64,000 nt of DNA, from positions 53,855,250 through 53,919,249 of the forward strand of contig CM049318.1 in the NCBI GenBank assembly GCA_026874595.1, given 5' to 3'. This stretch comes from Sipunculus nudus. Its lineage: Eukaryota > Annelida > Sipuncula > Golfingiida > Sipunculidae. The position numbers and the translations under genes were made by a program. This document shows, one piece after another, positions 29,001-41,800 of the stretch (within the stretch, counting starts at the first letter, position 1; each line of letters opens with the position of its first letter). The notes beneath the pieces were generated by a model. The model ran no database searches and was not told the origin of the DNA. It was given only the letters and a program-made list of their open reading frames with translations.

Positions 29001-32000
29001 TACTGGCCAGAGAGGGGAAGAATCCTGCAGCAAGTCTAAACAGTACTCCCCAGGCTCTCATCACCCCAGGGCCAGCCCTGGTGTCCAGTTACATCTCACT
29101 GGCCAGCACTGATGTACTATGTAATGACCCCTCCAGAAAGTGGCCTATCCCTACAACCTGTGTTTATTTTATCACTCTCCACATCTGGTACCTGGGTGGA
29201 CACTTGAGTGAAATGTACTTAATGAACCCAAGCTGTGTGACCTATGACATTGATGGCTGACCTCTGGCCTTCCCCTACAGATGTTTGAGTGGGGGTTTAT
29301 CTGTAAGTGGTATATTGACAGGTGACAGCAGGTTGCTGAAGCTGCAGCACAGAGCTGAGGTTTTGGCAGCTATCTTTGATTTGTAGTGCTAGCATCTCTT
29401 TGGTCTGGTGCCTTACCCTGCATTCTTAAAACACTTGTCTGAATGTTGTTGTGCAGGCGTATTATAAAGAAAAATTGAAATCGGGCATTCTAAGGAAAGC
29501 AAGCCTCCACCATGGGGGTTTTCCCTATTGTGAGAAGCTCCCAAAACCGTTTTTGCTTTCTCATAGGCCAAAAAAATTAAGGTATGGTTCTCAGGCACCA
29601 CCTTTGTCAATTTTAACCCCTGCATAAAAAATTTTGACTTTTATTTTCATCTTTCAAGAAGATAATTTATGTAGTGCTTTTAGCTGTTTAGCAAAAAAAA
29701 TTGTTATTTTCATGCTTTTCCCTGATCATATGACATTTACAAAAAAGGTCAAAAATAAAATACCGCCCGCCTGCACTGATTTCTGAACAAAAAAGTGCTT
29801 GAGGACCATTTTTTGGCTTATTGATCAACATTTTTCCAAGTTCATTCATGCATAAGTGACTGTACATTTGTAAATATTCATTGATGACGTCCGTGAATCT
29901 GAATTGTGCCAGATCCACCCCAAAAGTTGCTAGCTGTTCTTTATTGGTCCATTGCTGATATGAACTAACATGCAAGCATACAAACAGGGATGAATGCTTA
30001 CCCTCCTTGCAGAGGCAATAAGCAGACCACTGTCTGTAGGTTACAGGGAAGAAAAAAATGAAATTGAAGTTAACCATCCAACAATAAATATGAAATAATT
30101 TTAAAGATATTTATTAGGAAATTTGGAAATTTATAACCTCCAGTTATCAGAGAATATTTTACCCTCTGGATCAAATCAGTGTGTAGGTCTTGGACTTATA
30201 TTATTGCCCTGATAGATCCAGACTGAATCTTTTGTTTACAGTGGAATTGTATGATATTTTGTAAGGACATTTGTAAAACTTGATTTATTAATATTTGACA
30301 TTTACTCACTCTCATTTATTGAAAGCTTACAGGATACACCACCCTAAAAATCGGCATGAAAACAAATTCAGTCTACACATGAGAATGATCTTTGATGTGA
30401 TCCATTATATGTTTGTTTGAGTGTTTATACTTGTATCTGAGGTAACATTTACATTAAATGGTTTATGAGCTCCCACAGGTATTATGTAATTAGGTAGATA
30501 TTCAAAATACAGTGACAGTTGAAGATTAGGGAAAAAAGTGACAGGCTTTGTATGTTGAGCTTTGTAGGTAGGGCCATCTGGTGAATGATATGCTAACTAA
30601 ATACCTGAAAATCAGTATCCATGATAAATAAATGTTTTATATAATGCAGTAAACTAAATTTGATACCAGAGCAAGAGTGCATGAGTGAAAGGATTACATT
30701 TTGATATTTATATTCTCATCAAGTTTTAAGTTTGAATAAATTATTAATCCTTTGAATCAAGATACCACCTTAAAAGCACAATAAACAGGATGGTCTGTTC
30801 AATATAAAGAAATATCAGTCATATTTGAAAATACAATCAGTTTTCCTAATTGGATTTGTCTCATAAAATATCAGCTTTGGTTGAAAGCACTGCACAGGTT
30901 TCACATGCGTAAGACAGACACAATGTGCACTTTCTGTGTCATCCTTGTGACAGGCCTAAATCCCATATTTGAAACTTGAAAAAAAATGTACATCCTGTGA
31001 GAGAGTCCATGGAAAAGCCAATATTCAGGTGTTTATTTTATACTTTTCATTATTTTTTCAGATGGGTACGAGAATTCCTTAATGAAGAAAACAAAGGACT
31101 CGATGTTCTCATAGACTACCTGTCATATACTCAACTTGTTATGAGGTAGGTGGTACACACAAAGTTCTTGTATATGTCATTGTGTGGGTATGTTGATGAC
31201 ACACAGTAATCATTGGAAGATATTCCAGCCATTGTCCAGTTTGAACCCCCACACCTGGTGGCAGAATTTGATTGATAGTATGGAATTATGGGAGTCTCTG
31301 TCAGGGAGTCCCAGCGGGGAGTTTCCATCAATCATACTCATTGCTTTCAAGATATCTCTTATATAGATAAATGATTATGTATTCAGGAAATGTCAAGGGT
31401 GGCTCCTTGAAAGCTTGTGCCATTGGGAGGAAAGTGACCATCTGCCTCTATTTCATAAGAGCAAGTTGCTTGTGAAATTTTAATTCCAGGGAAGTGAACC
31501 CACTCACCCCCTTAAGTTTGCTCATTTGTGGGGTCAGACATTTAAAATGAAGGTCAAGCCACAGTGTTTATAATCTATTTTTAGCTCTGCTGACTGAAAG
31601 TCATCTGAACTACAGCTATCACTCTCTGGTTGTCATCTGTCCATTCGTCTGTCCATTAACAAGGCACAAAAGTCATTACTGCTGGACCTAGAAACTTCTA
31701 ACTGAACACCCATTGAGGTCCATAAAATATCTCCATAGAATCCTGAAATTAGGTCACTGAGACCTGAGCTATGAGGATCAAAAATACCCCCCAGAATAAT
31801 TAAAAATGTTATACTAAAGCTCCAGTATCTCAATAACTGATGTGCCATGCATGTTGATCATGGAGTGTTTCATCAATTCCTGAAGACTGGTGTCACCACC
31901 TGTATTTTTCCTAATTTTTACACGTTTTCTTTACTTTTAAGACCTTTAAATGAACAGTCAGGTGATAACAGGGCACAAACCGTAACCATTAGATGTAGAA

Positions 32001-32818
32001 ACTTTAAATTGTACAACTAGGGATCTCCAAGGCAAATCTCCTTGGAAACCTGAAATGAGGTCATTGTGACCTATATTCTGGGAGCTACTTGCCGCAAACA
32101 TAATTTTGAGCACCCAGAGAGTCCAACAGGGCACAAATTGTATTCATTTGGCCTAGAATCTACCAATGTGGCATTCAGGGATGTTCTGGATAAATGTCCT
32201 TGGAAACATGAAATTAGGTCACTGTGACCTATATTCTGCTAGCTGAAATGAAAAAAAAAAAAAACATGGTTTGAGCATCCTGGAATCCAGCTGTGCACAA
32301 ATTGAGACCGTTAGACCTAGAATTTTCTAATGTAATATCCAGGTAAATTCTGGACTGACTCAAGCTGAATGAGCAAGTAACAACTGATCAACAGAATGAA
32401 GAATTTGGTATTATATAGATGTATGCAGCTTTGAATGTATTATTTCTGTTTCTCAGACAAGAGCAGCTGCAAGACAGTCCGGAGGAAGACTTTCATCCTG
32501 GTAACGGGACACTCAGTAGTCGAAAAGAGATGCCACAGAAAAAAAGAATCTCTAAGATCCGACCGTCTACGTCCAAGCTAAACTTCGGAGATGCCACTGA
32601 TGATGTTCACGTCTGCATCATGTGTCTACGAGCAATTATGAACCACCAGGTGGAGCCACTGATCCTACTTAGTCAACAAATGTTACTATTTATTTGTGGT
32701 GAATGTTAAAGTGTTGGAGGTTTATATAAAGCTTTGATCATGGGATATTTTCATCTTTAAACAAAGAGCTGCAGTGAAATGAGAACAAAAAATTCAGATG
32801 CTTATCATTAAATGATTC

Positions 32819-32859
<41 letters not shown>

Positions 32860-35800
32860 TATATATATATGTCACATGCAATTATTATATATATATTATA
32901 TATATATATATTAGGCCTGTGAATTGCTTAGGAGTCTTTGATTCAATAAGATTATCAATTATTACCTTTTAATTGGATTCTGGATTTGATTATTGTATAA
33001 TTTTGAAATATTCTGTCAGAGACATATATATCTACTAAAAGTTTTCATCCCATATGATACTAAAAGATTAAGACTATTGTATACCTGAAAATTTATGCAG
33101 ACCAAGTAATATTTAAATCTTCTCATCCATTATTGTGCTAACATCTAATGAAGGATATAATTATAAGTTGACAATCTTTGTTAAATAACAGAGCTACTTC
33201 ATCATGTATGCTGTTTATCTGTTCCTAGGTAAGAGCTAGAGACTGAAAAGAAAAGCAAATGAATGAAAATGCAATAATTGAAGTTCATTGATTTTTTCAT
33301 GCCTGATTCGATTATTGATTAATGACTGGATTTGATTCAATGCATTGATTATTCTGTGCATTGTTACAGCCCTCATATATAGTTTTGACTGTTGATTCTT
33401 TTTTTTATCTTTCAGTATGGGTTCAATTTGGTTTTTGGTCACATGCAAGCAATCAACTGTATAGCCCTTAGTCTAAATCATAGAAGCATGAGGTAAGTAA
33501 ATGACAATGTAAACAACTTGATATTTTATCAAACTTATCTAATCTTTTACCCTTTTCGCACGGCAAGCATTTTCAAACTGATTTGGGCAAAGTAATTTGG
33601 CCAAATTGGTTTAGTGCGTTCCCATGGGCATTTAGCACCAATGCGTGGTGTGTACATTTCACATGTGGAACAATGTAACACATGCTGACACAAGCATCCG
33701 AGCTTATGCTGTGGCTGAGTCCCTGCTTGAAAACTGTGTTCAAACGGTTCTAGAGCATTCACATGACACTACAGCAATTTGGGTAAAAAGATTCGCATTC
33801 AGAACGGTTTGAAACCACCTGAGCTTGATCCAAAACGTATGGCCGAAATGGTTTGAAAACACTTTTGATTCATTGCCATGTGAATGCTCTAAAATGCTAT
33901 CAAAACAGTTTGAAACCTGTTTGCATTTGCCATTTGAAAGGGGTATTAATGATCTCTTTTGAAGCTTTTAAAAAGTACCAAATGACCACCAGCATGTGCT
34001 CAAATGTGTATTAAGGTGTAACCCCTTATATGATGATACCCTGAGTGATGATGTACAGTACAAAAAGCTGTGACCTATTGCCTCGATAACATACATGACA
34101 CTGTGACAGATATGATGCAGGAATTTAGTGTCATTGACTATATTTTTTCAAACAGTTTATTATATGCCTGTCATATGACTTGAGTATTATGGTATATATA
34201 CCAACCATCCTTCCCTTAACTTTTAGCGTCACTGAGATAACACACCTGGATTTCATCAGTACCTTTTAAATAATATTCAGTATACAAGTATACTATTAAT
34301 ATCTATTAATTATAAAGGTTACACATGTTCAGCAACTGATCAATGCAATTACTTGAAACCTTAAAATATTTAAATCTTCATTGGTGATAATGAGTAAACT
34401 GGCATTTTACAATTTGGCAAATTATTTACATCTTTTTGCCCCTACCTTTATACATTTAGAAGTGTTTAACTCTTCTCCATGTACCATATATATAGATAAG
34501 TAATACTATTTTTCCTTTGCTTCACTTTTCCAGAACAAAAGCATTGGTGCTAGAGCTTTTAGCTGCAGTCTGTTTGGTCCAAGGGGGACATGACATAACG
34601 TTGGCAGCCTTTGACAATTTCAAACTGGTGAGATTTACTTTATATACCATGGAAAACACTTTTCATAAATCTTCAGTTTCACTGTTGAATGTGCTAAGTA
34701 CAAGCAGAAGAAAAACCCTAAATGTGAAACTATAACATCAAGCAAAGTAAATTTTTAAAATCTGTCTATAAATGTCAGTAGAATTTAACCATCTTTTGGC
34801 AAACATATGGCACCATATTATCAAATATGCCAGTGAAAGTTCTTGAAAGCTTTGCATTTTGATTACAGGATATCACTACTCTTATGTGTGGAGGCAGTAA
34901 ATGACTGCCTGCTTGAAAAAATGCAGGCACACAACTAGCCCCCTTTAGCGTCCAGCCTGACCAGCCCATTCATTTAACACAGCAGTGTGGGCATGGACAT
35001 AGTGTTTTTAATTGCCTATCATCCTGATACGTATTATTTGTGATATTTATTATGCTGTGTTAAAACATATTACAAAAACATGAAAAGACATCAGAAATTG
35101 CTGCAGTCGACACGGTTTGCATTAGAATTTGATCTTGAATCAACTGCCTTGTAGCAGATGATACAAGGGAAACGTACACAGTGTCTATAGTCATTGATAA
35201 ACAATTTTGCAAGTTTCCTTGAATTTGTCGCGCATTATGGTACAAAAAAAATTGTAACCTTGTATTTATTCAATGATTATATTAATTAAAGAAGTATAAG
35301 CTAACAAAGTGGGGACTGTCAGTTTCTTCCGTGCTAATGAGTGTCCGGCTGAATCACGCTTGCCTGCACAAACAGTCTTCCGGCTGCGTCAGCCAGACGT
35401 TTTTCTCCCCCATCTACACAAGAAGCTGCTTTAGTGATATCCCATATTAGGGCCTTACTGTCATTTTGAGACCAATCATTTAAAGGTGCTTAATTCATAT
35501 GCGGTTCTACCATTGTATTTGATGTCAGTTGCATTAAGGAACTGTTTATTTACTGTGTACATATCTTGTGTACACATATGTTGACAAGAGTTAATACTGT
35601 CTTTAACTTGAGTACTTTAAAGCTCATGTTTGCGTTTGTATTTTCTATATACAGGTGTGCAATGAACAGCATCGGTTCCAGACCATGATGCAATACTTCA
35701 GAAATGATTATGTAGAATTCCACATAGATTTCATGGTCAGTATGATACACCCTCATGAATATTCATGTGCACTAATGAAAATGTTAATTATCACACAGTA

Positions 35801-38800
35801 CTTATGAGCATTGTAATTGACCCTCTTTAATAGTACGTCATGAAGGAATACCAAGCTTACCCTATCATATATGCAATGCATACTTCATGATCAGCAATAG
35901 ACATTTGAGAAAGTATTGACAGTCATGTGATATATATGCAAAAATTTATGGTCAGCGACAGATTTTATACATAAAGTATTGGTCTTCACTGTTTTCATTG
36001 TGCAATATACACTTCATAATCAACACATCTTAGCATATGAATTTTTAACTTCTTTAGGCTCAGTAAATGTATATCATTATAATTAAAGGACAGCGCAGGT
36101 ATTTTCAAGTTTTTAAATCGTGTCTTTTACCATGATTTTATTTCCTGATTATTTCATACTCCCTTATCCTAGGAGTAAAATACACAACAAAAAATAACAA
36201 AGTCTTCTTCCCTATTGAGTCATTATGGTATCAAATTAACATGTAATGAAGTCCATGCTTGAATATGTAGATATTGCTTAGTAATAGCCAGTTTGTTCAG
36301 ATATAAAATAATAGATTAAGGTTTATCTCACATCAGCTTTGCAGGTTCATGATATTTTGCACAAGTTCACATGTATTGATGTTTATAACAAACCATCTAA
36401 TTTTCCTGTTTTACATCGATTCATGTTGATCTTGCATGTATTTATGTTCATAAAAAAACAATGCTATTTCCTGTTTTACATAGATTCATATTGATCTTTC
36501 AGACTGCGTGCATGCAGTTTATCAATATAGTAGTACATTCAGTTGAGGAGATGAATTTTCGAGTCCATTTACAACATGAATTCACCCTCATCGGTCTGGA
36601 TGACTACTTAGAGAAGTTGAAGAACACAGAGAGCGACCGGCTAGGCTTGCAAGTAAATGCATATGTCGACAACATGATAGACGTGCAAGCTCTGCTGGAT
36701 GACTCTGACACAAAGAACGCAGCACTAGAAAGAGCAGCTGACCTCGAAGAAGAGTTATCACTGGTGAGCAGATTTTATACAGTTTTAATAGTAAACTCCT
36801 GATGCAGCAGGTAGCATACTGTGGTTGCCTTTTTATTTGTGTGGGTTTTAATTTTGCGATATTCACAAATGTGAAATAATTGCAAATATGAAAACCTCAG
36901 GAATAAGATTTCCTATCAACTAGGATGACCTCTGGAAGCAACCTATAATCAGCAACCAAATCTGTGCATGATATAAAAATTGACCCATACATCCAATTAT
37001 TATAAAACTTATACATTATTGTAAAACAAGCCGTACTCACAGACGCTATATTGACTGTGATACAAGTCATAAGTTACTGACTGAACCAGTTTTTAGATAT
37101 GGTAATGTAGGATTCATTCTAACCTTAAAATTAATACAAATACTGCTGATTTTATAGTTTCTGGTGCAATTGCGAAAATGAATTTTCGCAAAACGTTCAA
37201 AATGAAAAAAATCGCGAAATTGCAGCCTAGCAAATATAAAGCCAACCACAATAATTGGCTCTTTCTCTTTGCTCAAAGATTTACTGCCTATGGATATGTT
37301 TTAACACAGGAGGTTGGTGATGGGAGGTATGCACTGAAATGCAACCTGTATATGATTCAGGTGACAGTCTTTCAATCGAACACATTCTTTACTCAGCATT
37401 GTATCAACAGCATGCAACGTTGTGCTAAATTCGCAGGAGGCTGCCAGCTTTGTTTCTTTAGTGTATTTCCTCGTGGCACATACACACACTAGTATTTCTG
37501 AGTATGCACACAGGATTATCTGGTTGATTAACCAATTGCAAAGCTTGTGGTGTTTGACTCAACCTTTTATGTCTACCTCTGGTGGCCAAACCCAGCAAAC
37601 CATACCAAAACAGTGCATTACAAATATGGGATGTAGGTAACACAGTGTATACAGTATAACACAGTAAATAGTATATTTCAGTATGTAAGTGATAACAAGA
37701 GCCGATCAGGTACACTTGAGGCCTCTGGCTAACCAGTGGGAAAAAATAGTACACAAATAAATCCACTGGCATACACTTATCACGATAGATAAATAAAAAA
37801 AACATAAATTGTTGCATTATCAGTTACACCATACCCACTTCAGCACATGACTATGTTTTGTCACTTCACAAAAACTCAGGTCCATTGTCTCAGGGACCTT
37901 CCACACAAACTGAATAACTGAATCAGAAATGGAAAAAAGGGGTGATGCTGGTTAAGATGTGAGACGTAGTCTCTAATACTTTTCCTTTTGTTTTTTTTTT
38001 AAGCTGCACTAGCATGAACTCTATATCTACAGTATAAATGAATGCTATTTGTTTAAAGTCTCAGGATGATAATTCCTGTCATTTACTTTTTCAGACGAAA
38101 GAGAGGGCACGGGAAGAAGAAGATAGCTTCTTGGCCAAGATCGGTAATTATAATTTTCTAAAATTAGTAGAATCTTGTTCAAAGTTATTTAATCAATTAT
38201 ATTGCAGTGCTAATATGAATTCATACAGTTGAACCCCACAATTATGACCACCTTTGGGACTGACCAGAGTGGTCATAATTTGGGGGTGGTCGTATTTGTG
38301 AAATTCTTAGTTACATGAATCATATTCGGGACCAGGAAAGTTGGTTGTAATTGCTGGTGGTCACAATTGTGGGGTGGTCGCAAGGTGGAGTTCCACTGTA
38401 TTTGTGTAAAGTTAAAAAAAATTGTGTAAGTTAGATAATTAGGCACTGTTGGTATATCAGTTCATCAAGAATTAAAAATAGGTTTAAGGTTGCTTTAACA
38501 GGGTCCAAAACAAAGTGATGGTTAGCATAAAACATACTCTAGGTAATTATAGCTGTGTATGTAATAAACAACTGAATTAATAAATAAATTACATGATGAA
38601 TTATGATATTTTTCCAGTGGAGAAACAGAATGAAAATATTTGGAGATATTTTGTTAAACTTCACTCTGTTTGAAAGTTTTCTTTGTCCTTGCATTTTACA
38701 ACTTCTTAGAGAAATTTAAGCTTACCTAGATAGTTTGTTAGTGCGGCAGTTACATAGATGTAAAAAAGAGAATGTTCTTTTCAGTGTGACACCAGTGTTA

Positions 38801-41800
38801 TAGATATTTTACAGAGATTATTAGTGTCTGGTTCTTCCTGATAAGTTACGCGTGAATGATGCCTTATATTCGCATGGGTGATCTCATTTGATCTCGGGAC
38901 GCTGCATGAGCAGGTAGAATTACTGATGTGGCATTATTTGTATTTTTAGCTGACCTAGAAAGAGTGTTGGCGGACATGTCTGAAGAAGTTAAATTATATA
39001 AGGTATGCTTAATAACTACAGTGACACCATCCTTATTATGGTTGGTAACCAGATGGTTAATGGCCATCGTATGGTCATTTCAATTAGTAACTGTAGTATA
39101 TTCTTGTTAATTTATCTTTAACCACATTAAGGCTTTCCTGATTACAACCATTAGTCATGATTACATCATACATACTGTATGTTCATTTAGAGAACTTATT
39201 TCATTTGAAACCTCAGTGAACTTTATATATTGAACAGATACTGTGGTTGCCTTTTTGTTCGCAAAGATTTTATTTTCGTGATAATCGTGAATGGGATATA
39301 ATTGCGAATATGAAACCCTCGGGAATAAGCAGCCCTTTTATCGAGGATGAACAATAGGTTATGATGCATCTACATAAATGGATAAGTTTTCACACCTCTG
39401 AAAACATTGTTTGTTAATCATCAACATAATCTGTGGATGGTATAGCAACTTGCTCATGCAAACACCTAATGATAATTGTCTAAACATTGACTATGATACA
39501 GGTCATAATACAATGACTATAATGGTAATGTACTTCCATTTCGTAGATTCTGGTGCAATCGTGAAAATGAAACCCTTGCAAAACTTTCAAAATAAAGAAA
39601 TCGCGAAACTTCAGTCTGGTGAATGTAATGCCAACCACAGTATTTTAATTTAAAACTCAGTGTAGCCAAGTTTATGTTACACACTTTGTATGAGTATCTA
39701 CTATTTCTCAAAGGAAACTTGTTATTAAATTTTCATATATAAAATCAGTTTGAAAAAAATGACCCTTAACATCCAGCTATTACTGTAGATTCAGATAATA
39801 TTGTGGGCTTAAAATTTTGTGGTTTTTGTACAAAACGCATATCGTGGGGTATTTGAATTCGTGGAAAGACAAAGAAAACTTTAGGAAATTATGTATATTA
39901 ATACCTCCATGTGCGCAAGGAAGACGAGCCCGATGTACACAGGTGGTTCAGCTTTGATGCTTATCACACGGTGCGCCTGTACCGCGGTCAATCAGGTCAG
40001 TGTTGAACAAACATGCTCCGCCCGACCTGAGCCTAACAAAAAATTATTCAGCCGTGACCGACACATGCCGGGCGATACATCGTCTGTTAGTTGTAACAGC
40101 CGATACATCGGCTATCAGTTATAACACCCGATCACACCACGTTCACAGAAAACGTTAACCATCACTTGACCGGAGGAAAAATGAAACAGGACCGGCCGTC
40201 CACATGAAGGTTTTTAACTTTTTTTTTATCTATAGGCTGTAGTCACATGTGGTGCCTGTAAATCTCTCACGGGGCGGACACAGTTCGTTCGTCATTAATC
40301 ATGTCAGCTGTATTCTGAGATTATAAAGAAATAATTTACCTAATAGTATTATGCACAAAGCTAACATATATGCACAACTATCGGCAATATTCGGAAGAAG
40401 TACCGCCTGTATGTATTATTAATGGCTAACTGTTATGCACGCAGCTGTTGTCGCAATATTCGGAATAAGTGCTCTTTCACGTCCCGCTGTAATCGCGGTA
40501 ATGCAAATGAGTTTACACGTCCCTGGTCTTTAAGGCCAATAGGTAGCGTAGGTCTCGTTTAATCTCTATTGAAAGAAGGTTGAAAAGGCCGGTTCCGAAA
40601 AAGCCGTGCCTTGGTAGCTGTGGTGACGAACATTGGAACTTGTGTACCGTTCTTGGCGTGTCAGAACTACCGCTTTGCGCGACAGAAATGTGGTATTGTT
40701 CTTGAATTTTTCACCCAAAATGTTGATAAGTGGAAATGTGGGGATACGTTTTCAGTTTAAATTATACTTTGGTATTGCTTTATTGTAAAGGTATCGGGGG
40801 GGCGTGTTTTAGTAATTTACGAAAAACGATTCAGTGCATTTAATAAATGTATCAAAAAACAATCGTAAATTAGTATAAACAATTTTTGCATCTTTATTGA
40901 AAATTCAGCCAGCGGTAAAAATTATATATATAAAGTCGATCACCAGCTGCCGTTAAGATACCATATATCCTCTGACCGTGTGAAATTTTGATCGTTGGAA
41001 TCATGAATTCGTGGATTATCTTGTTCCATGAAAACCACGAAAATAAAATCCCAACTAATATTTCTGAATCTACAGTATATGTGTTTTATTATCACAAATA
41101 ATAACATGATGTAATAATTCAAATTTTTAAACATTGTGAATATTGGAAAATATGGTCTAACTGAACTTTTTAGGAGCTAAATGAAGAACGGGAGAAAGAG
41201 GTTCACACATTGAAGAAGGTGGTGACAGATAAAGATGAGGAGTCATTACGACATCAAAACATGTTACAGCAGAAACTGAAGGAGCTCGAGGAACTTAGAT
41301 CTAAAGGTAAAGGTCACACAAGGTCACAGGAACAAGGTCAAGGTCAATATAAAGAAAAAATCATAAAGGTCAAGGTGAAATGCCATCAACAAGACCTGAG
41401 AGAATCATGCAGAATACAATTGTCACAAATATTTCCAATTCTTATAATAAATTGTGGATCTGATACTTTTGTAGAAAGTAAAATACTTTTGCATGTTGGA
41501 CATTGAATGTTGAAAATGCCATCTGTAACAATCACTTAAATTTCTATAATTTCCAGTGTGTGTTTTTGCATGGTAAATCACAAATTTGTTTAATATTATC
41601 TAAATTGAACCATTCCCAGAAATTTAGAAAAGTGCATCCTTGACTTTAAGATAAAAAAAAACCATGCAGTTGGTCCATTGTAGAATATATCAGTTATTAT
41701 CCTGACTTGCATTGTGTTGATTTTCATCAGTGGAAGCAACTCCTTACTGATTGTCAGGAGAGAATCCTTGCAGATAACACTGTTGATTAGGATAAGCATG

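Noticed and set aside
29688-30077. 129-codon - strand open frame
   Set aside because: It lies wholly in a dispersed repeat, and the other two copies do not preserve the frame.
37301-37817. Overlapping open frames on both strands in intron 8
   Set aside because: Four short frames in conflicting directions with no similarity; exons 8 and 9 already join without missing FMNL sequence.
41307-41506. Intron-retention extension of exon 11 (open frame continues about 200 nt)
   Set aside because: The translated part is AGGTCA-repeat peptide without similarity, while the donor at 41307 joins exon 12 in the correct phase.
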